Assembly: GCA_044224905.1 (NCBI GenBank)
Contig: JBGAJN010000002.1
Coordinates: 248,001-312,000 of the forward strand
Direction of reading: 5' to 3'
DNA length: 64,000 bases
Origin: JBGAJN01 sp044224905
GTDB lineage: Bacteria; Verrucomicrobiota; Verrucomicrobiia; Limisphaerales; JBGAJN01
Shown here: in pieces, positions 54,857 through 63,189 of the stretch
How the letters are laid out: each line of letters starts with the position of its first letter
Position numbering within the stretch: position 1 is the first letter of the stretch
Translations under genes and position numbers: made by a program
The notes under the pieces: generated by a model
What the model was told of the DNA's origin: nothing
The model's database searches: none
The model's input: only the letters and a program-made list of their open reading frames with translations

Positions 54857-56056
54857 ATGATGAACTCATCCCCTTTCTCCCGTCGTCAGTTTCTCGCCAC
54901 CACCGCTGCAGCGGGCGTTGCATTCGCTGCGGGCGGAGCTTCGCCGCAACGCAAGTGGCGCGTGGGCGTCATCGGTCACACTGGTCACGGTGACTACGGC
55001 CACGGTCTCGACGTTGTGTGGTTGCAGCTTCCCGAGACGGAGATTGTCGCCGTGGCCGATGCCGATGAAAAAGGCCTCGCGAAGGCGAAGGGAAAGTTGA
55101 AGGTCGCGAAAGGTTTCGCCGACTACCGGCAGATGCTTGCCGAGACGAAGCCCGACATCGTCGCCGTTTGTCCGCGACACATTCAGGAACATCGCGACAT
55201 GGCGCTGGCCGCCATCGCCGCGGGCGCGCGCGGAATCTACGTTGAGAAACCGCTGTGCAGCACGCTCGTCGAGGCCGATGAACTCGTTGCCGCATGCGAG
55301 GCGAAGAACGTGAAGCTCGCCGTGGCCCATCGCAATCGCTATCACCCCACGCTGCAGACCGTCGATCGGCTCGTGAAAGAAGGCGCCATCGGCCGCCTGC
55401 TCGAACTTCGCGCCCGCGGCAAGGAAGATAAGCGCGGCGGCGCTCAGGATCTCTGGGTGCTCGGTGCGCATCTCTTGAATCTGGTGCATTACTTCGGAGG
55501 CAAGCCGCTCGCTTGCTCGGCGGCGTTGATGCAAGACGGTCGTCCGATCACCCGCGCGGACGTGAAGGACGGCGACGAAGGCGTCGGCGCAGTTGCGGGC
55601 AACGAAGTTCACGCGCGCTTCGAGATGGAGCGCGGCATTCCGGCCTATTTCGACTCGATTCAAAATGCAGGCGAACGCTCCGCGGGCTTCGGCCTCCAAC
55701 TGGTCGGCAACAAAGGAATCATCGACCTCCGTTTCGACACGACCCCGATGGCGCATCTGTCGCCGGGCAATCCGTTTCAACCGGTGAAGGAACCACGCCC
55801 GTGGATTCCGATCACGACCGCTGGACCAGGCTTGCCCGAACCGATTGCTGATCTGGGGAAACAGGTGGGCAGCCACTTCACCGCCGCAAAAGATTTGATC
55901 TCCGCCATCGAGGAGAATCGCCAGCCGCTGTGTTCGGTGCGCGACGCCCGTCTCATTGTGGAAATGATCTTCGCGGTGTTCGAATCGCATCGCCTCGAGG
56001 GACGCCGGGTAGCTTTTCCGCTGGCGACGCGCCAGAACCCGTTGACCAAGTTGTAA
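54857..56056 (+). CDS. Tat-exported Gfo/Idh/MocA family oxidoreductase
   Basis: A 399-residue NAD(P)-dependent dehydrogenase. A twin-arginine signal (SRRQFLATTAAAG) precedes a Rossmann domain (WRVGVIGHTGHGDYGHGLDV) and the family motif YVEKPLCSTLVEADEL with the conserved Lys. Catalytic histidine is in LWVLGAHLLNLVHYFGG. Exported Gfo/Idh/MocA proteins are numerous in Planctomycetes and Verrucomicrobia, and act on sugars or inositols. It is followed by a 181-base gap holding only a doubtful 41-codon frame. No neighbouring sugar gene indicates the substrate. Confidence 0.88.
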   Translation: MMNSSPFSRRQFLATTAAAGVAFAAGGASPQRKWRVGVIGHTGHGDYGHGLDVVWLQLPETEIVAVADADEKGLAKAKGKLKVAKGFADYRQMLAETKPDIVAVCPRHIQEHRDMALAAIAAGARGIYVEKPLCSTLVEADELVAACEAKNVKLAVAHRNRYHPTLQTVDRLVKEGAIGRLLELRARGKEDKRGGAQDLWVLGAHLLNLVHYFGGKPLACSAALMQDGRPITRADVKDGDEGVGAVAGNEVHARFEMERGIPAYFDSIQNAGERSAGFGLQLVGNKGIIDLRFDTTPMAHLSPGNPFQPVKEPRPWIPITTAGPGLPEPIADLGKQVGSHFTAAKDLISAIEENRQPLCSVRDARLIVEMIFAVFESHRLEGRRVAFPLATRQNPLTKL

Positions 56057-56237
56057 CTCATGGTCGACTAGATTTCAGCGATGGCTCTTTTGAGCTTTGT
56101 TGGATTCGATTTGCCTTTGCCGAAGCCGCATTGCGTGAAATCAAAACTCGACCGGAGCGTCATTCTCGGCAATACTGTCGCGCAAGCCGAAGCAATGGTT
56201 AAATAACTGCGCGGCCAGAACGTCAAAACGCCCGACT

Positions 56238-58025
56238 ATGCAGCCCATCACTCTGCTACCGGCCGGCAGCTATACGCCCGGCAGTGTTAGTATTCCAAAA
56301 CACGTGGTTCAGCAGCGTGTCCGCACGCCGAAAAAGAATATTCCGCAAACCTCCGTGGAGCGGAACCATTTCCTGAACGTCATCCGCAACTACGTGGCGG
56401 AGTTCAATCCTGTCCCCCCCCTGCCGGTCGATCAGCTCAAAGAACACGCCGATCGCGTGCTCGCCTTGCTGAAGTGCGATCCGATTTACCGCGACTACAT
56501 CGGCGTTCTCCTGAACAACGAAATGTGGCGCGAACAACTCGCCAGCGTGCCGTTCGAACGCCGGCTGTTGCTGCTGCCGAAATGCCTGCGCGTCGAAAGT
56601 AAGTGCCCCGCGCCCTTCGATGAATTCGGTTTGCTCTGCAAGCAATGCGGCCTGTGCACGATTCAAGATCTCCAGGCCGAAGCCGAGAAGCTTGGCTACG
56701 CCACGCTCGTCGCGGAAGGTTCGGCGATCGTCATGTCGCTGATTCAGACCGGTAAAGTTGAGGCGATCGTAGGCGTCAGTTGCATCAGCGTGTTGGAACG
56801 CGCATTCCCGTATATGGAAGCGGCGGCGATTCCCGGTGTCGCGGTGCCCTTGCTTCAGGACGATTGCATCGACACGACCGTCGATCTCGATTGGGTCTGG
56901 GATTACATCCATCTGACCAGCGACGACAAGACGCGCCGCATGGACCTGAGCGCGCTGCGTGATGAAGTGGACTTCTGGTTCACGCCCGCGTCGCTCGAGC
57001 TCATCATGGGCAAGACCGACGGCCAATCTGAAGATATCGCCCGCGAATGGCTCATGCGCGCTGGCAAACGCTGGCGTCCGTTCCTCGCTGTGTCGGCGTT
57101 TCAAGCCCTGCGCAAAGACACCGGCGCAGCGTTGCCCGATGATGTCAAAAAGATTGCGGTCGCCGTGGAATGCTTCCACAAGGCTTCGCTGATTCACGAT
57201 GACATCGAGGACAACGACTCCGTGCGTTACGGTGAAAAAACTCTCCACGAAGAATACGGCGTCGCCGTCGCGCTGAACATCGGCGATCTCCTCATCGGCG
57301 AAGGTTACCGTCTCCTCGCCGCGTGCCGCGCGAGCGCTGAGCAAAAAGCCGAAATGGTCCGCATCGCCGCTGCTGGCCAACGCGAACTCTGCCGTGGTCA
57401 GGGCGCGGAATTGTGCTGGGCTCGCTCGCCGCAACCGCTCGATCAACGACAAGTCCTCGACATTTTTCGCAAGAAAACCGCACCGGCCTTCGAGGTCGCG
57501 CTGCGTGTCGGAGCGATCTACGCCGGACTCGAGCAATACGAGGAAGTTGAAGAAGTGCTCCGCGTTTACAGCGAAGCCCTCGGCATCGCCTACCAGATTC
57601 GCGACGACCTCAGCGATCTCGGCGCGAGCGGCGAAACGAACGACATCGAAGGCCTGCGTCCAAGCCTCCTGCTCGCCGTCGCCCACGAAAAGGCGAAGGA
57701 CGCCCAGAAGGAATTGCTCGGCTCCGTTTGGCGTCGCCAGCTTCCCGCCGGCGTGACCACCGCGAACATCGAAGCGCTCTACACTGAACTTCACGCCGAC
57801 GAACGCGCGCGCACCTTGCTCGAGACTTACAAGGAAGAAGCAATCCGCTGCCTGCGTGATCTGGAGAACCCGAATCTGAAGGGCCTCCTCCGCCGTGTGC
57901 TCGGTAAGATTTTCAACGACGTGGAAATCAAAGGTTGGTGCAAAGAGCAGGAGCAACTCAACGGCGTCCGCGACGGCGTGCGAGTTGCAAATGTTGCTGA
58001 GACCGAGACCGTGATGGTGAAGTAG
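56238..58025 (+). CDS. DUF116-polyprenyl synthetase fusion protein
   Basis: A 595-residue two-part protein. The N-terminal half is DUF116-like with cysteines C116, C123, C134, C137 and C140 (LPKCLR, CPAPF, LLCKQCGLCTIQ), which may bind an iron-sulfur cluster or zinc. The C-terminal half (from about residue 265) is a trans-isoprenyl diphosphate synthase: GKRWRP, the first Asp-rich motif DDIED (321-325) and the second DDLSD (456-460). It should condense isopentenyl diphosphate onto an allylic primer. The two halves are in one continuous frame with no internal start. No isoprenoid gene flanks it in the operon. Confidence 0.9.
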   Translation: MQPITLLPAGSYTPGSVSIPKHVVQQRVRTPKKNIPQTSVERNHFLNVIRNYVAEFNPVPPLPVDQLKEHADRVLALLKCDPIYRDYIGVLLNNEMWREQLASVPFERRLLLLPKCLRVESKCPAPFDEFGLLCKQCGLCTIQDLQAEAEKLGYATLVAEGSAIVMSLIQTGKVEAIVGVSCISVLERAFPYMEAAAIPGVAVPLLQDDCIDTTVDLDWVWDYIHLTSDDKTRRMDLSALRDEVDFWFTPASLELIMGKTDGQSEDIAREWLMRAGKRWRPFLAVSAFQALRKDTGAALPDDVKKIAVAVECFHKASLIHDDIEDNDSVRYGEKTLHEEYGVAVALNIGDLLIGEGYRLLAACRASAEQKAEMVRIAAAGQRELCRGQGAELCWARSPQPLDQRQVLDIFRKKTAPAFEVALRVGAIYAGLEQYEEVEEVLRVYSEALGIAYQIRDDLSDLGASGETNDIEGLRPSLLLAVAHEKAKDAQKELLGSVWRRQLPAGVTTANIEALYTELHADERARTLLETYKEEAIRCLRDLENPNLKGLLRRVLGKIFNDVEIKGWCKEQEQLNGVRDGVRVANVAETETVMVK

Positions 58026-58043
58026 TTTTGTCGGAGCGACAAG

Positions 58044-61000
58044 CTACGCGATTACTTTCAGTCGATCCGCTGAGCTTTTCAGAGTCGTTTGTGCGCCCCT
58101 CTTGGCGACGATGAAATACAGCACCGGCACCGCCATTCGGCTGATCAGCAGCGAGGCAATTTCCCCCGCCATGAGCGCGATGGCGAGTCCTTGAAAAATC
58201 GGATCGGCGAGAATCACCGCCGCGCCCACCACTACCGCCAATGCCGTCAGCAGCATCGGGCGGAAACGCACCGCACCCGCGTCCACGACCGCTTCCGCCA
58301 GCGGCATTCCCTCGGCGATGCGTTGCTCGATAAAGTCCACAAGGATGATCGAGTTGCGCACCACGATGCCCGCGCCCGCCATGAAACCGATCATCGAGGT
58401 TGCCGTGAAGAACGCGCCGAGCATTCCGTGCGCGGGCAGAATGCCGACGAGCGAAAATGGAATCGCCATCATGACGACGAGCGGCGTGAGGAACGAGCGG
58501 AACCAGCCGACCATCAGCACGTAGATCAACACGAGGACCGCCGCGAACGCCGTGCCGAGATCGCGGAACACCTCGATCGTAATGTGCCATTCACCGTCCC
58601 ACTTCATCGCGGGCGCTGCGTCGTTGAATGGTTGCACTGCGTTGAGAATTTTGAGTTGCGTTCCGTCGCCGCCGAACTGCTTCGTGTCCAGTTTCGCCAG
58701 CGCGTCGTTCATTTTTCCGATCGCATAGACCGGGCTTTCGATCTTCCCGGCCACATCGCCGATGACGTACGTCACGGGCATGAGGTTCTTGTGATAAATG
58801 CTTTTGTCCACGATGCCACGCTCAAGTTTCACGAGTTCGCGCAACGGAATCAGCGGCGCGGTCCCGGGCGCCGCACCAGGTTCGGGCAGCGCGTTCGCGT
58901 CGCCGGAGCGCACGCGTAGCGCGAGCAATTCTTCCGGCGTGGTGCGGGCGGAACGCGGGAGTTGGAGGACAATGTTTACGTCTTCCTTCTCGCGCGGCAG
59001 GTGCAGCAAATCCACCGACTCGCCGCCGACGGCGATGCGCAGCGTCTGCGAAATCGTCTCCGCGCTGATGCCGTGCAACGCGGCCTTTTCCTTATCAATC
59101 ACGAACCGCGCCTTGGGCTGGTCGTCCTCCACATACCAGTCCACGTCCACCACGCCTTCGGTCTGTTTGAAAATGTCGCGCACCTTGCGGGCAAGCGTGC
59201 CGCGCGCAGCTTCGTCGGGGCCGTAGATTTCCGCGACGAGCGTTTGTAACACCGGCGGACCCGGCGGCACCTCGGCGATGGCCACGCGCGCGCCAAACTT
59301 CTCCGCGATCGCCGCCACGCGCGGGCGGATGCGTTTGGCGATGTCGTGGCTCTGCGCCTTGCGGTCGTGCTTGCCAACGAGGTTCACCTGGATGTCCGCC
59401 ACGCTGGCGCCCCGGCGGAGGAAGTAATGGCGCACGAGTCCGTTGAAATTGAACGGCGACGCTACGCCGGCGTAAACTTGATAGTCGGTCACCTCCGGCT
59501 CACTGCGGATGGCGGCGGCGATCTCGCGCGCGGCCTGCGCGGTGCGTTCGAGCGAACTGCCCTCGGGCAGGTTGAGGATGATCTGAAACTCCGACTTGTT
59601 GTCGAACGGAAGCATCTTCACTTTCACCCAACCGAGGCCAACCGTTGCCATCGCCGCGAGCAGCAGTGCGGTGATGCCCGCGAGGAAAATCCAGCGCCAC
59701 ATCGCGTGCGCGATGAGCGGCCCCATGATGCGGCGGTAAAGGCGTGTGAAGAAATCCTCCTCGTGGGCGAAGTGGGAAGCTGGCGCAGGACTTGGAACCT
59801 GAACTTCTTCTGCGGCTTTGTCAGAGACCTGACCCTCTATCGATGCCGGCGATCCATGCGCCGCGAGACGGCGTTCACCATTCTTCCAGCGTAAAATCCG
59901 GATCGCCGCCCATGGGGTGACGATGAACGCGATCAGCAGTGACCAAAACATTGCTGCGCTCGCGCCGATCGGAATCGGCCGCATGTAAGGCCCCATCAGC
60001 CCGCCGACGAACGCCATGGGCAACACCGCCGCGATGACGGCGAAGGTTGCGAGAATGGTTGGATTGCCAACTTCGCCCACCGCCTCAACGGCGATGGAAC
60101 TCCAGTTGCGGCCTTTATTCTGCGCGAGGTGGAAATGGCGGACGATGTTCTCGACGACCACGATCGCGTCGTCCACCAGAATGCCGATGCTGAAGATGAG
60201 CGCGAAGAGCGTGATGCGATTCAGCGTGAAGCCGTAGAGGTAAAACACCAGCAGTGTAAGCGCGAGCGTCGCCGGAATCGCCACAACGACGATGCCCGAC
60301 TCGCGCCAGCCGAGCGTGAGGAGAATCAGCGCCGACACTCCCAACACGGCGATGCCCATGTGCAGCAGGAGCTCGTTGGATTTTTCCGCCGCCGTCTCGC
60401 CATAATGACGCGTGATCGAAACGGTCACGTCGGCGGGGATCGTCGTTCCCTTGAGCGACTCAACTTTCTTCAGCACGTCCTGCGCGACGGAGATGGCGTT
60501 CGCACCGGGGCGCTTGGCGATGGAGAGCGTGACGGCGGGCTGTTCGTTCGCCAAACCCGCGCGGGCAGCGCCGCGGCCGAAGAACACGTAGTTCGCGGGA
60601 TCCTCCGCGCCGTCCACGATATCAGCGACTTCACGCAAGTAAACGGGCCGCCCACCGAAGACGCCGACGACCACGTTACGCACGTCGTCGGCGGATTGGA
60701 GAAACGCACCGGTCTCGATGACGACGGCGCTGTTCGTTGCGGTGAGTTCGCCGCTGCGGAACTGACGGTTCGCCTGACGCAGCATGGGGATGATTCCGGC
60801 GGGACTGAGATTGCGAGCGGCGAGTTTGACGGGATCGAGCAGCACGCGCAGTTCTCGGCGCGCACCGCCGATGAGCGAGGTCTCGGCGACGAGCGGCACC
60901 TGCTTGACCGCGTCGTCCACTTGCGCGACGAGCCGGCGGAGCGTGAGGTGATCGTAGCGTTCGCTGTGAAACGTGAGCGCAAGGATCGGCACATCGTCGA

Positions 61001-61439
61001 TGGACTTGGGCTTGATGAGCGGAAAAGTGACGCCGTGCGGGATGCGGTCGAAGTTTGAGCGGAGTTTTTCCGTCACGCGCACGAGGCTTTGCTCCGGATC
61101 GGAGCCGACCTTGAAACGCACGATCACGAGGCTCTCGCTGTCGCGCGAGGTGGAGTAGAGATATTCGACGCCAGGAATTTCCCAGAGCAGCTTTTCCATC
61201 GGCCGCGTGGCGCGTTCTTCAACCTCCTTCGCGGTGAAGCCGGGCATCGCGACCATCACGTCGATCATCGGGACTTTGATCTGCGGTTCCTCCTCGCGCG
61301 GCAGAAGGAAAATGGCCGCGGCGCCAAGCAGCACGGCGGTGATAACGATGAGCGGGGTCAGCTTGGAATCGATGAACGCGTGCGCGATGCGACCGGCGAT
61401 CCCGAGGTTGCTGTGTGGTTGAGGTTGCTCCGCGCTCAT
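58044..61439 (-). CDS. RND efflux pump permease (HAE-type)
   Basis: A 1131-residue inner-membrane proton antiporter of the AcrB/MdtB class. The N-terminus has the first helix and FTAKEVEERATRPMEKLLWE. The proton-relay pair D423-D424 is in IGILVDDAIVVVENIV, characteristic of hydrophobe/amphiphile pumps rather than heavy-metal pumps. Twelve membrane helices and two large periplasmic domains are in the expected order. An acidic/Ala-rich insert (GSPASIEGQVSDKAAEE) of about 50 residues separates the halves. It starts inside the stop of the adaptor gene (ATGA). No outer-membrane channel gene follows. Confidence 0.95.
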   Translation of the reverse strand: MSAEQPQPHSNLGIAGRIAHAFIDSKLTPLIVITAVLLGAAAIFLLPREEEPQIKVPMIDVMVAMPGFTAKEVEERATRPMEKLLWEIPGVEYLYSTSRDSESLVIVRFKVGSDPEQSLVRVTEKLRSNFDRIPHGVTFPLIKPKSIDDVPILALTFHSERYDHLTLRRLVAQVDDAVKQVPLVAETSLIGGARRELRVLLDPVKLAARNLSPAGIIPMLRQANRQFRSGELTATNSAVVIETGAFLQSADDVRNVVVGVFGGRPVYLREVADIVDGAEDPANYVFFGRGAARAGLANEQPAVTLSIAKRPGANAISVAQDVLKKVESLKGTTIPADVTVSITRHYGETAAEKSNELLLHMGIAVLGVSALILLTLGWRESGIVVVAIPATLALTLLVFYLYGFTLNRITLFALIFSIGILVDDAIVVVENIVRHFHLAQNKGRNWSSIAVEAVGEVGNPTILATFAVIAAVLPMAFVGGLMGPYMRPIPIGASAAMFWSLLIAFIVTPWAAIRILRWKNGERRLAAHGSPASIEGQVSDKAAEEVQVPSPAPASHFAHEEDFFTRLYRRIMGPLIAHAMWRWIFLAGITALLLAAMATVGLGWVKVKMLPFDNKSEFQIILNLPEGSSLERTAQAAREIAAAIRSEPEVTDYQVYAGVASPFNFNGLVRHYFLRRGASVADIQVNLVGKHDRKAQSHDIAKRIRPRVAAIAEKFGARVAIAEVPPGPPVLQTLVAEIYGPDEAARGTLARKVRDIFKQTEGVVDVDWYVEDDQPKARFVIDKEKAALHGISAETISQTLRIAVGGESVDLLHLPREKEDVNIVLQLPRSARTTPEELLALRVRSGDANALPEPGAAPGTAPLIPLRELVKLERGIVDKSIYHKNLMPVTYVIGDVAGKIESPVYAIGKMNDALAKLDTKQFGGDGTQLKILNAVQPFNDAAPAMKWDGEWHITIEVFRDLGTAFAAVLVLIYVLMVGWFRSFLTPLVVMMAIPFSLVGILPAHGMLGAFFTATSMIGFMAGAGIVVRNSIILVDFIEQRIAEGMPLAEAVVDAGAVRFRPMLLTALAVVVGAAVILADPIFQGLAIALMAGEIASLLISRMAVPVLYFIVAKRGAQTTLKSSADRLKVIA

Positions 61440-62458
61440 GGCTGAAGTTGCACTGTTTGTCCATCGTGCAACGAAGCCGGCACGGCCACGATCACTTGCT
61501 CACCCGCGTCCACGCCGGAGATCAATTCCACTTCGTCGCCGATCCGTTTGCCGGTTTTCACAATGCGAAGCTGAGCTTTTCCGGCGGCAACCACGTAAAC
61601 GAATTCCATCTGACCGCGCAGGGTCACGGCCGACGCCGGCACGCGAACCGTCCGGCTCTCGCCAATCGGCACGAGCACGTGACCGAACTGGCCGGTGCGC
61701 AAGCTGGTCGTTGCAGGTAGATCAAACTTCACGAGAAACGTGCGACTAGCAGGATCGGCCGCAGGCGCGATTTCGCTCACCGTGCCGTCGAGTTCGCCGG
61801 CCCCGAGATGAACGCGGAGCTTCGCGCCAAGCACAAGCTGAGCGACGAGCGCCTCGGGCACATCGGCTTCGAGGCGCAGCGCGGTGGGATCTTCAATTTC
61901 AGCGATGGGCCGACCGGGCGTGGCCAGGTCGCCAACGTCGGCTAGCTTGCGAGTGACAACGCCGTTAAAGGACGCCGTGACTTTCGTGTACCCGAGCATG
62001 GTCTCCGCCTCGGTGACCGCGGCCTTAGCCACGCGCAAACGGGAATCGACGGCTTCCGCTTCCGCAGGCGTCACCGCTTTGTCCGCGATGAGTTTGGCGA
62101 ACCGCGCCGCATCCCGCACCGCTTGATCGCGCACAGCGAGAGCTTGTTCGAGGCGCGCTTGAATTTCGCGGGCGTCGAGTTGAGCGAGCGTTTCACCCGC
62201 CTTGAACTGCCGTCCTGGCGTGGCGTTCATCACTTCGATGCGCCCGCTGACCTTCGCTTCGACCGCCGCGCGCAATTTCGCGCGCACCGTGCCCACGACC
62301 TCTTCGGTGGCAATCCGCGGCTTGCTCTCCACGGTGATCACACGCACGGACGCAGCGGGGGGATTCTCCGCCGTTGGCAACGAATGTTCTTTGCCGCAGC
62401 CGGCCAACACCGCGGCGACGATAGCGAGCGAACCGATGACGTGGCGGAAATGTTTCAT
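61436..62458 (-). CDS. RND efflux periplasmic adaptor lipoprotein
   Basis: A 340-residue membrane fusion protein. The lipobox LAGC gives acylated C21 (FRHVIGSLAIVAAVLAGCGK). The mature part has split barrel-sandwich halves (VSGRIEVMNATPGRQFKAGE and GVVTRKLADVGDLATPGRP) around a coiled-coil hairpin at about residues 95-160, a beta-barrel domain and a membrane-proximal domain. ATG at 62458 is preferred over the frame to 62518. It lies between the DUF2892 gene and the pump gene in one operon, and the pump start overlaps its stop. Confidence 0.93.
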   Translation of the reverse strand: MKHFRHVIGSLAIVAAVLAGCGKEHSLPTAENPPAASVRVITVESKPRIATEEVVGTVRAKLRAAVEAKVSGRIEVMNATPGRQFKAGETLAQLDAREIQARLEQALAVRDQAVRDAARFAKLIADKAVTPAEAEAVDSRLRVAKAAVTEAETMLGYTKVTASFNGVVTRKLADVGDLATPGRPIAEIEDPTALRLEADVPEALVAQLVLGAKLRVHLGAGELDGTVSEIAPAADPASRTFLVKFDLPATTSLRTGQFGHVLVPIGESRTVRVPASAVTLRGQMEFVYVVAAGKAQLRIVKTGKRIGDEVELISGVDAGEQVIVAVPASLHDGQTVQLQP

Positions 62459-62502
62459 GCGTGGCTTTTCTTCAATTTGCGCTGAGGAAAGTCGACGCGG
62501 GT

Positions 62503-62712
62503 TCATTTGCGACAGCAATCGCCCTCTTTGGCCCAGCCCATTTTACGCATGATGATCGTGGGCGGGCAGAAGCCCGTGAACACGGATTGAATGAGGTTCA
62601 CCCCAGCGAACACGGCCAGCAGCAGCCACCGCTCGTCGACGTAATGTCCGAGCGCGACACTGAGGAGAACCATTGACCCGGCCAGAACGCGGACGACTTT
62701 TTCAGGATTCAT
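62503..62712 (-). CDS. DUF2892 membrane protein
   Basis: A 69-residue protein with two membrane helices (VLAGSMVLLSVALGHYV and LLLAVFAGVNLIQSVFTGF) and the FTGFCPPTIIMRKMG motif typical of DUF2892. The first cysteine is C49 and a CC pair is near the end (GDCCRK). This is the membrane domain also found in YgaP rhodaneses. It is the first gene of the efflux operon, next to the divergent ArsR-type regulator. In other bacteria DUF2892 proteins often sit beside ArsR-type sulfide or metal sensors. A role in handling sulfur compounds is inferred, not shown. Confidence 0.88.
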   Translation of the reverse strand: MNPEKVVRVLAGSMVLLSVALGHYVDERWLLLAVFAGVNLIQSVFTGFCPPTIIMRKMGWAKEGDCCRK

Positions 62713-62747
62713 AATGATTCGGCGTTAGCGGCGGTTTGATCACCGCC

Positions 62748-62780
62748 TTGACTATATGAGTAAATGCTCATATATGTTGA
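62748..62780. promoter_or_regulatory. Divergent promoter-operator of the ArsR regulator and efflux operon
   Basis: On the plus strand TTGACT (62748-62753), a 17-base spacer and TATATG (62771-62776) form a strong promoter for the ArsR-type gene. On the minus strand TCAACA (62775-62780) and TATAGT (62751-62756), spaced by 18, would serve the DUF2892-efflux operon. The palindrome TATATGAG-TAAATG-CTCATATA (62753-62774) lies across both, so a bound repressor would block both directions. Confidence 0.85.
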
Positions 62781-62804
62781 CGCAAGCAGAATTTATTTGT
62801 TCAA

Positions 62805-63161
62805 ATGGGAAAGATGTCGAAAGCACTTAAATCCACCGCCCCGACTGGGGATGCTTTGGATCTGATTGCCGGCCGCTTCCGCGTCCTCGGCGAGCCGAAT
62901 CGTTTGAAGCTCATCCAGGCGCTGGAGGCGGGCGAAAAAAGTGTAACCGAGCTCGTCGCCGCGACTGGACTGACGCAAGCAAATGCGTCCCGCCATCTGC
63001 AAAGCCTCACGGAGGCGGGCATTCTGGCGCGTCGCAAGGACGGCCTGAACGTCATTTACTTCATCTCCGACGAAGACATTTTCAAACTGTGTGATCTCGT
63101 TTGTGCCGGAGTTCAAAAGAAGCTCGCACGCCACTCGGAGGCCATCCGCCGCGGACGATGA
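62805..63161 (+). CDS. ArsR-family transcriptional regulator
   Basis: A 118-residue winged-helix repressor. The HTH region reads RLKLIQALEAGEKSVTELVA followed by TGLTQANASRHLQSLTEAGI. The C-terminal helix carries two cysteines in FKLCDLVCAGVQ (about residues 96 and 100), which could bind metal or sense thiols. Similar regulators (BigR/SqrR/YgaV group) respond to sulfide or persulfide with cysteines in the first and last helices; the first is missing here. It is divergent from the DUF2892-adaptor-pump operon and preceded by a palindromic operator. The ligand is unknown. Confidence 0.93.
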   Translation: MGKMSKALKSTAPTGDALDLIAGRFRVLGEPNRLKLIQALEAGEKSVTELVAATGLTQANASRHLQSLTEAGILARRKDGLNVIYFISDEDIFKLCDLVCAGVQKKLARHSEAIRRGR

Positions 63162-63189
63162 GTGCTCGCGTAATGAAAGAACCAACTCG

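Noticed and set aside
56081..56206. 41-codon plus-strand frame in the 181-base gap before the DUF116 fusion
   Set aside because: It has an ATG and a plausible end (VILGNTVAQAEAMVK), but no ribosome binding site or homology I recognise; too little evidence to call a gene.
56256..57956. 566-residue open frame on the minus strand opposite the DUF116-prenyl synthase gene
   Set aside because: It mirrors the codon structure of the real gene and contains no recognisable motif.
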